Of a stretch of 64,000 bases of DNA, positions 41,820 through 49,658 are shown piece by piece. The DNA comes from Micavibrio sp. UBA7657. GTDB lineage: Bacteria; Pseudomonadota; Alphaproteobacteria; Micavibrionales; Micavibrionaceae. The first letter of the stretch is position 1. Every line of letters starts with the position of its first letter. The DNA lies in NCBI GenBank assembly GCA_002483465.1, contig DLHX01000008.1, positions 54,531-118,530 of the forward strand. The letters run 5' to 3'. Under the pieces are notes generated by a model that did not search any database, had not been told where the DNA came from, and saw only the letters and a program-made list of their open reading frames with translations. The translations under genes and the position numbers were made by a program.

Positions 41820-42716
41820 ATGGAACCAACAGTTTCGCAATTAACCAGCCCTTTATCCTCCCCGATCTTCGAGCGGCCCTTTGTCCTGTCGATGGGGCCG
41901 CAACGTGCAGGCACGAGCTGGCTCGACAGATATCTTCGCAATCGCGGCGACGTGTGTCTGCCTTCCGGCGTAAAAGAGATTTCTTTCTTCGACCGGCATT
42001 ACGAACGCGGCACAAAATTTTACCGCGATCATTTCAGGCTCTTGCCGTCTCATAAAATTGCCGCAGAAATTTCAACCACGGTGTTTGATGCACCGGGCGC
42101 TCCAAAGCGCGTTTACAAAATTTTTGGCAGAAACATCCGGTTGCTCTGTCCGCTGCGGCACCCGGTCGCGCGCTCATTCTCGCTTTACCGACATTATAAG
42201 CGCTATGGTTTTGTTTCAGGCACGCTACAGCAGGCCTGCGAGCAAAATCCGCAAATTCTCACCAGCAGCTGTTACTCCCGGAATCTGCAGGAATGGCTTT
42301 CGGTTTATAATAAAGACGACATCCATTTCACCTTCCAGGAGCACATGGAAGCCAACCTGCCCGGCTACGTGGTTGAGATCTGTAATGCCCTGCAAATCCC
42401 TTTCGTGATGCCTTCCGCTGAAATCAGCCGCCGCTACAACAGCTCCGCAGAAGCCCCGATACCCGTGATTGCCCGTACCGCCCATAGCAGCGCCGTGTGG
42501 CTCCGCCGCCACCGCCTTTATCCTGTTATAAACGCCGCAAAAAAAATGGGCTTGCGGAAGCTGATGCTGGGCATCGAAAAAAATGAATCCAGCAGTTCCA
42601 TACCCGAAGATGACCGCAAATGGCTTGAGGACAGGCTTTTCGGCCAGGTCAAAATGCTTGAAAAAATCACCGGCCCCTTGCCGCAATGGCGCGCCACCCC
42701 TTTACAGGACGCATAA
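41820..42716 (+). CDS. PAPS-dependent sulfotransferase domain protein
   Basis: A 298-residue cytoplasmic protein with the two PAPS motifs of the sulfotransferase superfamily. The 5'-phosphosulfate loop is SMGPQRAGTSWLDRYL at about residues 24-39. The 3'-phosphate motif is CPLRHPVARSFSLYRHYKRY near residue 110, with its Arg and Ser. VKEISFFDRHYERG matches the substrate region of bacterial glycan sulfotransferases. It follows the SGNH gene by 87 bp. Sulfation of the surface polysaccharide is the simplest reading; a small-molecule substrate is possible. Confidence 0.83.
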   Translation: MEPTVSQLTSPLSSPIFERPFVLSMGPQRAGTSWLDRYLRNRGDVCLPSGVKEISFFDRHYERGTKFYRDHFRLLPSHKIAAEISTTVFDAPGAPKRVYKIFGRNIRLLCPLRHPVARSFSLYRHYKRYGFVSGTLQQACEQNPQILTSSCYSRNLQEWLSVYNKDDIHFTFQEHMEANLPGYVVEICNALQIPFVMPSAEISRRYNSSAEAPIPVIARTAHSSAVWLRRHRLYPVINAAKKMGLRKLMLGIEKNESSSSIPEDDRKWLEDRLFGQVKMLEKITGPLPQWRATPLQDA

Positions 42717-42764
42717 GAACCTTTAAGCCCTATAAATCCCAAACCCTAACGTGACAGGTTACAC

Positions 42765-43487
42765 ATGCGTTTTATAACTCTCGCTATCTTTTCCCTTATT
42801 GCTTTCCCGGCTCTCGCCCAGGCCAATGACGGTCCATGGATCGAATGGATGTCGCACAATATCCAGGTCCTGCATGGCCACGGTTTCGAGCTGACCGAAG
42901 ACACGCAGACAACGTTTACCTTCGAACATGCCGACAGCTGGAAATACGGCGACAATTTCTTCTATGTCGATTACAGCCCCGACGCCTCGCGCGATATCAA
43001 CGCTGAATTCTCGCCGCGCCTTTCCTTTGGCAAAATGACTGGCGCCGATTTATCCGTCGGCCCCATAAAAGATTTCCTGTTGGCCGGAACATGGGAAAAA
43101 GCCCGCGACTTCGACGCATTCCTGTACGGCGCAGGCATCGACCTCGAAATCCCCGGCTTTAATTTCTTCCAGATCAATCTCTACCGCCGCGACAATACCG
43201 AGGAAGACGGCCATGGCTGGCAGACGACATGGGTCTGGAGCCGTCCGTTCAGCATCGGCACCCTGAATTTCACCTTCGACGGCTATTTCGATTATGCCGA
43301 TTATGAAGAAGGCGAGAAAAACTTCTTCACCCAGCCGCAACTCCTGCTCGATGTCGGCGACGCGCTCAACATCACCGAACCCGGTAAAATTTACGCTGGC
43401 GTCGAATACCGTTACTGGAATAACAAGTTTGGCATCGAGGGCGTCAACGAATCCGTGCCGCAGGCCATGATCAAATGGGCGTTTTAA
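42765..43487 (+). CDS. Tsx-like outer-membrane channel protein
   Basis: A 240-residue exported protein with signal peptide MRFITLAIFSLIAFPALAQA. The mature sequence is a small beta-barrel, with FTFEHADSWKYGDNFFYVDY, INAEFSPRLSFGKMTG and the closing strand VPQAMIKWAF, all in the style of the nucleoside-specific Tsx/OmpK family. Nucleoside or small-solute uptake is inferred from the family. The mazG start codon lies 13 bp inside its 3' end. Confidence 0.8.
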   Translation: MRFITLAIFSLIAFPALAQANDGPWIEWMSHNIQVLHGHGFELTEDTQTTFTFEHADSWKYGDNFFYVDYSPDASRDINAEFSPRLSFGKMTGADLSVGPIKDFLLAGTWEKARDFDAFLYGAGIDLEIPGFNFFQINLYRRDNTEEDGHGWQTTWVWSRPFSIGTLNFTFDGYFDYADYEEGEKNFFTQPQLLLDVGDALNITEPGKIYAGVEYRYWNNKFGIEGVNESVPQAMIKWAF

Positions 43488-44266
43488 AGCACCCTATCGA
43501 TGAACTGATTGCCGTCATGGCAAAACTGCGCGATCCTGACGGCGGCTGCCCCTGGGATCTGCAGCAGGATTTCAAATCAATCGCGCCCTATACAATTGAA
43601 GAAGCCTACGAAGTCGCCGACGCCATCGGGCGCAATAACATGACCGACCTCAGGGAAGAACTCGGCGACCTGCTGCTCCAGCCCATCTATCACGCACAGA
43701 TGGCAAAAGAAGCCGGGCACTTCGACATCAATGACGTTATCCGCGGCATCACCGCCAAGATGATCGAACGCCACCCGCACGTTTTCGGTGATGAAAAAGC
43801 TAAATCCGCCGCCGACGTCAACGTCATCTGGGACAAGCAGAAATCTAAGGAAAAAACCCACGAAAGCGTGCTTGATGCCGTGCCCAAGGCGCTTCCCGCC
43901 CTTCTTCGCGCCAAGAAACTGCAAAACAAGGCCGCCAAAGTTGGTTTTGAATGGAAAAATCTCGATGACGTCCTCAACAAACTCGAGGAAGAACTTGGCG
44001 AATTCCGCGAAGCCTTGAAAACCGGGAATCTTGAAGACAGACAGGAAGAATTCGGCGATCTTCTCTTCGTCCTCGTCAATTTCGCCCGCATGAACGATAT
44101 CGACGCCGAAGACGCGCTCCGTCAGTGCAGCGATAAATTCGAGCGCCGCTTTCGTGGCATTGAACAACAATTCCGGGATTCCAAAAAAGATATTTCGAAA
44201 GCCCCGCTTGAGGAAATGGAGCGCATGTGGGTTGTCGAAAAAAATAAAGAAAAGAAAAAAGCCTAA
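43475..44266 (+). CDS. mazG: Nucleoside triphosphate pyrophosphohydrolase
   Basis: MazG hydrolyses NTPs and dNTPs to monophosphates, a house-cleaning and stringent-response function. The 263-residue protein has the two tandem MazG domains. The first starts LRDPDGGCPWDLQQDFKSIA with the metal motif EEAYEVADAI..EELGDLLLQ. The second has ELGEFREAL and QEEFGDLLFVLVNFAR. An 11-residue Lys-rich tail follows. The ATG overlaps the Tsx-like gene by 13 bp, and the stop overlaps the convergent IMPase gene. Confidence 0.96.
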   Translation: MGVLKHPIDELIAVMAKLRDPDGGCPWDLQQDFKSIAPYTIEEAYEVADAIGRNNMTDLREELGDLLLQPIYHAQMAKEAGHFDINDVIRGITAKMIERHPHVFGDEKAKSAADVNVIWDKQKSKEKTHESVLDAVPKALPALLRAKKLQNKAAKVGFEWKNLDDVLNKLEEELGEFREALKTGNLEDRQEEFGDLLFVLVNFARMNDIDAEDALRQCSDKFERRFRGIEQQFRDSKKDISKAPLEEMERMWVVEKNKEKKKA

Positions 44267-45075
44267 AGAACGTCTTTCAGCAGAACGTTATAAACTTCCT
44301 GCCAGTCCTTCTCACCAGCCGCGACAATCAGCCCTGTATCCCGGTCCTGAGGTTTATAACGTTCGCCGCTCCATGTGGCCGCATAACCTCCGGCCTCCTC
44401 GACAATCAGCGCTCCCGCCACGTGATCCCATGGCTTGAGACGACTGTAGATGCAGAACTGCGCCTCACCCTTTGCGACGCGCAGATATTCATGCGCCGCA
44501 CACGCCATTGAACGTGTCCCACCAAACTTTTTTACGGCATTGTGAATATGGTCACGATATTGCTTCGGAAAAAACCCGGGATTGATATGGCCATGCAATT
44601 TTCTGGCATCATTCTGTGGATTTACTTTCAATTTTTGAGAACCCACAAACGCCCCGCCGCCGCGCTCGGCCACAGTCATTTCCTTGCCAAGCACATCGTA
44701 AATCCAGCCCTGCCGGGCCTCGCCATTCTCGATCAGCGCCAGCATCACGCCGAATTCCCGCTTACTGTGAACGAAGTTGTGTGTGCCATCGACCGGGTCA
44801 ACGATCCATATTTTCAGTGATTTGTCATCAAGCTGATCCAGCAGCGCCGGGTTTTTCGACGCCGCCTCCTCTCCGATAACAACTGACCCCGGCAGCAAAT
44901 CCGGAAGCACGCGGGTTAAATGCTCCTCGACATCGAGATCAGCCTGCGTCACCAGGTCGCGCGGGCTGGTTTTTGCCGATATTTCATGCTGCGCGAGCGC
45001 CTTGTAACGCGGCAATATATATTTATCCGCGCACTCAACAATAATCTCGGAAACTTTCTGGGAATCCACGCTCAT
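44263..45075 (-). CDS. Inositol monophosphatase family protein (second copy)
   Basis: A 270-residue magnesium-dependent phosphatase. Metal motifs are VIGEEAA, IWIVDPVDGTHNFVHSKREF and KPWDHVAGALIVEEAGGYAA. It differs from the SuhB-like protein at 9622 in having DPVDGTHNF and a longer N terminus. Substrate could be inositol phosphate, histidinol phosphate or phosphoadenosine phosphate. The last would fit the sulfotransferase 2 kb away, which releases PAP, but that link is speculative. It overlaps hflX by 4 bp. Confidence 0.87.
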   Translation of the reverse strand: MSVDSQKVSEIIVECADKYILPRYKALAQHEISAKTSPRDLVTQADLDVEEHLTRVLPDLLPGSVVIGEEAASKNPALLDQLDDKSLKIWIVDPVDGTHNFVHSKREFGVMLALIENGEARQGWIYDVLGKEMTVAERGGGAFVGSQKLKVNPQNDARKLHGHINPGFFPKQYRDHIHNAVKKFGGTRSMACAAHEYLRVAKGEAQFCIYSRLKPWDHVAGALIVEEAGGYAATWSGERYKPQDRDTGLIVAAGEKDWQEVYNVLLKDVL

Positions 45076-46412
45076 TTCTTTTTCCTGCTGCGCTGCGGCT
45101 TATAGCCGTAACGGCTCTGGAACTTACCGATCTCCGACTCGTCCATTTTCATCTTAAATATACTTTGCTCGTCCTTGTCCTGCCTTTTCACAACATCGCC
45201 ATGATCGTACAGGAACGATATAGCCGCCCCATCGCCGGATTCCACCTTGAAAGTCACCTCAACCCGGTCGCCGGACAGGACTTTTTCAACACTCCCCAGC
45301 AAATCATCTAATCCCGTGCCCGTAAGCGCTGAAATAGCCACATTACGGTCGCTGAACTTTTGCTTGCGCGTCAAATCCTGTTTTAAATCGTCATCCGCAC
45401 GGTCGATTTTATTATACGCCTCGATGATCCGCGTGTCCGAATCATATTCAATGCCAAGATCGCCGAGGATTTTGATGACATCGTCTTTCTGCGCATCATG
45501 ATCATCCTGCGACACATCAATGACATGAATAATTACATCGGCATAAGTAATTTGCTCAAGAGTCGCGCGGAACGATGCCACAAGGTTCGTCGGCAGGTCG
45601 GAAATGAACCCCACCGTATCCGATAAAATCGCCGACTGCCGCCTCGGCAGTTTTATTTTTCTCAAGGTCGGATCGAGTGTCGCAAAGGGAACATCTGCCG
45701 CAAAAACCTTTGAATTCGTTAACCGGTTAAAGAGCGTCGACTTCCCCGCGTTGGTATAACCGACAAGCGCCACGACGGGCAGCGGAATGCGCTCGCGGCT
45801 TTTGCGGCTGATATTCCGCGTGCGCCGAACATCCTCAAGATCCTTTTTAATGCCCAGGATAAAATCATCGAGGCGTCGCCGGTCGAGTTCTTTCTGCAAT
45901 TCACCCGGACCGCCAAGGAATCCGCCGCCGCCGCGCTGGCGTTCAAGGTGCGTCCATTGCCGTACAAGGCGCGAACGCTGATATTCAAGCGCCGCCAGCC
46001 TGACCTGCAATTTACCTTCCTTGGTCTGCGCTCTTGCACCGAAAATTTCGAGAATAAGGCCCGTACGATCAATAACCTTGCTCTTCCATTGCTTTTCTAA
46101 ATTTCGCTGCTGAACGGGCGTCAGATTATGGTTCACAATAACGATGCTGGGCTTTTGCTCGGCAATTTCCTCACCGATAATATCGCGATTACCCTCGCCG
46201 ATCAGATAACCCGGGCTGATTTTCTGGATTTTCGCGACCTTGAGTTTAATCACTTCGAAATTGATCGCCCGCGCTAGGCCCGCCGCTTCAGCTAAAATTG
46301 ATTCAAGATTACGCGTTTGTCCCTGCTTCGAACCCGGCAAAACCGGGTGAACGATATAGGCCGTGTCACGGCTTTTTTTCACGCGCGTGGAGGAGCGTTG
46401 TTTTTTGCTCAT
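45072..46412 (-). CDS. hflX: HflX ribosome-splitting GTPase
   Basis: HflX binds stalled or stress-arrested 70S ribosomes and splits them. The 446-residue protein has the N-terminal HflX domain (GYLIGEGNRDIIGEEIAEQ; IVNHNLTPVQQRNLEKQWKS; RTGLILEIFGARAQTKEGKL) and glycine-rich linker RQRGGGGFLGGPGE. The GTPase domain has GYTNAGKSTLFNRL (G1), DTVGFISDLPT (G3) and NKID (G4). A Lys/Arg-rich tail ends the protein. It lies 43 bp behind hfq, the common hfq-hflX order. Confidence 0.96.
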   Translation of the reverse strand: MSKKQRSSTRVKKSRDTAYIVHPVLPGSKQGQTRNLESILAEAAGLARAINFEVIKLKVAKIQKISPGYLIGEGNRDIIGEEIAEQKPSIVIVNHNLTPVQQRNLEKQWKSKVIDRTGLILEIFGARAQTKEGKLQVRLAALEYQRSRLVRQWTHLERQRGGGGFLGGPGELQKELDRRRLDDFILGIKKDLEDVRRTRNISRKSRERIPLPVVALVGYTNAGKSTLFNRLTNSKVFAADVPFATLDPTLRKIKLPRRQSAILSDTVGFISDLPTNLVASFRATLEQITYADVIIHVIDVSQDDHDAQKDDVIKILGDLGIEYDSDTRIIEAYNKIDRADDDLKQDLTRKQKFSDRNVAISALTGTGLDDLLGSVEKVLSGDRVEVTFKVESGDGAAISFLYDHGDVVKRQDKDEQSIFKMKMDESEIGKFQSRYGYKPQRSRKKK

Positions 46413-46455
46413 ACAGGAAGATAGGATTTTCCGGCGGACAAGTTAAGCGGCCAAA

Positions 46456-46710
46456 TTAAGCAACAGGCTTTTTGTCGCCTTCTTCAGCGTCATACAGGTT
46501 CAGCGGGCCGCCCGGCATGATCGTCGAAATCGCATGCTTGTAAACCAGCTGGACGTGCGATTCACGGCGCAACAGCACACAGAAATTGTCGAACCATGTA
46601 ACAACACCCTGCAGTTTCACGCCGTTCACGAGGAACACCGTGACCGACATCTTTTCTTTGCGTATTGCGTTGAGGAAAACGTCCTGAACGTTTTGAAATT
46701 TTTCCGCCAT
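46456..46710 (-). CDS. hfq: RNA chaperone Hfq
   Basis: Hfq forms hexamers that pair small RNAs with mRNAs. The 84-residue protein has the Sm1 motif (FLVNGVKLQGVVTWFDNFCV) and the Sm2 motif YKHAISTI (residues 57-64) on the proximal face, plus N-terminal QDVFLNAIRKEKMSV. The C-terminal tail is short, as in other alphaproteobacteria. The 67-bp upstream gap is AT-rich and may hold a promoter, but I could not define one. Confidence 0.98.
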   Translation of the reverse strand: MAEKFQNVQDVFLNAIRKEKMSVTVFLVNGVKLQGVVTWFDNFCVLLRRESHVQLVYKHAISTIMPGGPLNLYDAEEGDKKPVA

Positions 46711-46777
46711 TTTTTAGCCTTTTATATTTTTATTATGCCAGACACGTTAATTCTGTAAAATATGACAAATTGCCTTA

Positions 46778-47461
46778 TTATCCTGCTTTTATCTTATTCC
46801 CTGAACATTGCAACAAAAAATCCGCCATAAAACGGCAATTCTCGAAGATTAGGAAAGGCTTATACAGCTTTATCCATTCATCACTTCGGGTGTCATGCGT
46901 AATAAAAACCGAAGCACATGAAGCATTATTGGCGCACTGCAGATCGACATCCGTGTCACCCACATACCATGCATTTTCCAGATAGTTATATCCGCAATCC
47001 TTGGCAATTTTGATCAACGGGTCGGCCGCCGGCTTGTCCCTTGGCGCATCGCCCGCGCCGACCACGGCTTTGAAATAACCGCCCCATCCAAACCCCTCGA
47101 TTTCCTGCCTGAGAAACTGGGTCTTCTTGTTGCTGACCACGCCCATCACAATGCCGAGGCCAGCCCCGATCTTAAGCAACTCTTCCGCGCCCTCCATCGG
47201 ATTTAAATTATCCATGTGGTGCTTGGTCACATAATCGCCGAACAGGCTTTTGGCCTGCTCGATTTCATGGCCATAAAGCTCTGCGTAAAGTTTCTCACGC
47301 GGATGACCGAAATAACCCTTGAATTCATCACCCCTGAACTCAGTAAGCCCAAGCCCGCGACGTACATGATTATGCGCCGATTCAAGAAACTTGTAACTGT
47401 CGGCAAGCGTCCCGTCCCAGTCATAAAAAATCGCCTTGGGTAATGCTACGGATTTATTCAT
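46778..47461 (-). CDS. HAD-superfamily phosphatase (Gph-like)
   Basis: A 227-residue haloacid-dehalogenase-type hydrolase. Motif I is FYDWDGTLADS with the nucleophile Asp, motif II VVSNKK, and motif III/IV APRDKPAADPLIKIA and WYVGDTDVDLQCANNA. A helical cap lies between motifs I and II (about 25-95), like phosphoglycolate phosphatase and related enzymes. It replaces the usual neighbour between ntrX and hfq and overlaps murI by 4 bp. Substrate unknown. Confidence 0.86.
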   Translation of the reverse strand: MNKSVALPKAIFYDWDGTLADSYKFLESAHNHVRRGLGLTEFRGDEFKGYFGHPREKLYAELYGHEIEQAKSLFGDYVTKHHMDNLNPMEGAEELLKIGAGLGIVMGVVSNKKTQFLRQEIEGFGWGGYFKAVVGAGDAPRDKPAADPLIKIAKDCGYNYLENAWYVGDTDVDLQCANNASCASVFITHDTRSDEWIKLYKPFLIFENCRFMADFLLQCSGNKIKAG

Positions 47462-48261
47462 GCCGCCATCTTTGCTTTCTCGACAGCGATATCGCGGCCA
47501 TAAATCGTCCGCGCTGCCTTCGCGTAATTTTCCGTCAGGTCGCTGACATGGAATTCCAGCCTGCCGTTGCGGTCGATTTCGTTATTATATTCCGGATGGC
47601 GCATTAAATAATTTTCGAGTTTGGCCGGGATAATATCATCCTGCGAAATCAGTTCAATATCAGGCCCCGTAACTTTTGTAATCGCGCTGCGCAGGAATGG
47701 ATAATGCGTACAGCCGAGGATCAGGCACTCAATCCCCTTATCCACCATAGGCGAAAGATAATGCTGCAGCACGCTCTCGGCCCATGGCATTCCGTCATTT
47801 TCGATCAGTGAAACCAGTAATGGTGTCGGGGTCTGGACGATTTCAATATCCGGATTAATCTTGCGAAGCTCTTCTTCAAAAATATTCGAACGCATCATGT
47901 AATTCGTGCCGATAACACCAAGTTTTTTATATCCGCGCTCAATCGCTGTTTCCAACGTCGGCACAACAACACCAATAATATTCCGCCCCGGCCACGCCTT
48001 CGGCAGCCATGTTTGTTGCAGACGTCGCAGAGCCGCTGCGCTCGCCGTGTTGCAGGCCAGAACGATTAACTTACAATCCTGCTGGAACAGATAATCCATC
48101 GCATTGCGCGTATAATTGAAAATTACTTCTTCGGAACGATTGCCATAGGGCAGATGCAGCGTGTCGCCATAATAAACCAGGTCGATGTCCGGCATGCGCT
48201 CCTGTATCGCCTTGGTAATCAGCAGCCCCCCAAGGCCTGAATCAAAAATCCCGAGCTTCAT
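47458..48261 (-). CDS. murI: Glutamate racemase
   Basis: MurI makes D-glutamate for peptidoglycan. The ATG at 48261 gives 267 residues starting MKLGIFDSGLGGLLITKAI; a GTG two codons upstream is an alternative that would overlap ntrX. The two catalytic cysteines are in LACNTASAAALRRL and LGCTHYPFLRSAI. Located between ntrX and the HAD gene, unlike the standard ntrX-hfq layout. Confidence 0.95.
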   Translation of the reverse strand: MKLGIFDSGLGGLLITKAIQERMPDIDLVYYGDTLHLPYGNRSEEVIFNYTRNAMDYLFQQDCKLIVLACNTASAAALRRLQQTWLPKAWPGRNIIGVVVPTLETAIERGYKKLGVIGTNYMMRSNIFEEELRKINPDIEIVQTPTPLLVSLIENDGMPWAESVLQHYLSPMVDKGIECLILGCTHYPFLRSAITKVTGPDIELISQDDIIPAKLENYLMRHPEYNNEIDRNGRLEFHVSDLTENYAKAARTIYGRDIAVEKAKMAA

Positions 48262-48263
48262 TC

Positions 48264-49658
48264 TCACGCCCTCTTCTTCCTGATATCAGTCTCATCTTCG
48301 CCGCCGAGAATCTGAAGCGCCTTGAGCTTTCTGTGCAGGGCCGAGCGCTCCATGCCGATGAATTCCGCCGTCTTCGAAATATTGCCGCCGAAACGCTCGA
48401 CCTGCGCTTGCAGATAATCACGCTCGAACATCTCCCGTGCCTCACGCAGCGGCAGCCCCATCAATTCGTCATTATTGTTACTTCCGCCTTCACCGAAATT
48501 ACCTGTAATTTCCGGCGGGAGGTTTTCCCTGGTAATTTCCTTCTGCGTGTCACCGCCGCGCATAATCAGCGCCCATTCGATTGTATTGCGCAATTGCCGG
48601 ATATTTCCTGGCCAATTATAAGCTCGCATCGCAGCCAGGGCGCTGTCACCGAAAGCACGGGGCGCAATACCCGATTGCTTGGAAATTTCATCCGCAAAGA
48701 ATGCCACCAGCTCAGCAACATCCTCGCGACGCTCTCGCAGCGCCGGAACGCGAACAGGCACCACGTTCAGACGGTAATACAAATCCTGCCTAAATTTATT
48801 CTCGGCAATCGCTAACTCAAGATCGCGGTTTGTCGCGGCAATAATCCGCACATCCACCTCGATCTTCTGTGCGCCACCAACCCGGTTGAAACTCTGCTCC
48901 TGCAGAACGCGAACTATTTTTCCCTGCGTCTCAAGCGGCATGTCGGCCACTTCATCAAGCAGCAGCGTCCCGCCATCCGCCTCTTCAAGCACACCCTGCG
49001 TTACACCCGCGCCAAACAATTCACTCTCAAGCCGCTCGGGACTTAACGTCGCACAATTCAAAACCAGGAACGGCTTGGCCGCACGGCTGGAGCGCATGTG
49101 AATCGCCCGCGCCACGACTTCCTTGCCCGCGCCCGCCTCGCCCGCAATCAAAATCCGGCTGTTGGTCGGCGCAACGCGTTCAATAACCTGACGCAATTCT
49201 TCAGTCGCTGGTGAAGAACCCACAAGCGCCCATGATTTTTCCGATCTGATTTTCAGCGCTGCATTTTCGCGTCGCAGATCGGCCGTCTCCAGCGCGCGCC
49301 GGATCATCAACAGCAATCTGTCCGACTTGAACGGTTTCTCAATGAAATCATAAGCGCCCTGCTTGATCGCCGCGACCGCCGTTTCAATCGTGCCGTGCCC
49401 GCTGATCATTAAAATAGGAATCTCGGGATAATCCGCTTTCACTTTTTCAAGAATTTGCAAACCGTCATGATCGCTCCCCTGCAGCCAGATATCGAGAACG
49501 ATCAGGTCCGGCTTATCTTTTGCAATTTCTTCATAAGCCTGCTTCGCGCCGGACGCACTGCGCGTTACATATCCTTCATCTTCGAGAATGCCGCGGATCA
49601 GTTTGCGGATATCCGCTTCATCATCAACGATTAAAATATCTGCGCCTGCTTTCGTCAT
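48264..49658 (-). CDS. ntrX: NtrX response regulator (AAA+ type, shortened L1 loop)
   Basis: NtrX pairs with the kinase NtrY in nitrogen, redox or envelope control in alphaproteobacteria. The 464-residue protein has a receiver domain with phospho-acceptor Asp56 (LIVLDIWLQGSDHDG), an AAA+ domain with GEAGAGKEVVARAIH and GGTLLLDEVADMPLETQGK, and a C-terminal Fis-type helix-turn-helix (GGNISKTAEFIGMERSALHR). Between ESELFG and LEEADGGTLLLDEV the GAFTGA loop that sigma-54 activators need is missing. That is known for NtrX homologues and suggests it is not a classical sigma-54 activator. It overlaps ntrY by 4 bp. Confidence 0.95.
   Translation of the reverse strand: MTKAGADILIVDDEADIRKLIRGILEDEGYVTRSASGAKQAYEEIAKDKPDLIVLDIWLQGSDHDGLQILEKVKADYPEIPILMISGHGTIETAVAAIKQGAYDFIEKPFKSDRLLLMIRRALETADLRRENAALKIRSEKSWALVGSSPATEELRQVIERVAPTNSRILIAGEAGAGKEVVARAIHMRSSRAAKPFLVLNCATLSPERLESELFGAGVTQGVLEEADGGTLLLDEVADMPLETQGKIVRVLQEQSFNRVGGAQKIEVDVRIIAATNRDLELAIAENKFRQDLYYRLNVVPVRVPALRERREDVAELVAFFADEISKQSGIAPRAFGDSALAAMRAYNWPGNIRQLRNTIEWALIMRGGDTQKEITRENLPPEITGNFGEGGSNNNDELMGLPLREAREMFERDYLQAQVERFGGNISKTAEFIGMERSALHRKLKALQILGGEDETDIRKKRA

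Noticed and set aside
46711..46777. Promoter in the AT-rich gap before hfq
   Set aside because: TTGTCA is present but no -10 at an acceptable distance could be defined by eye.
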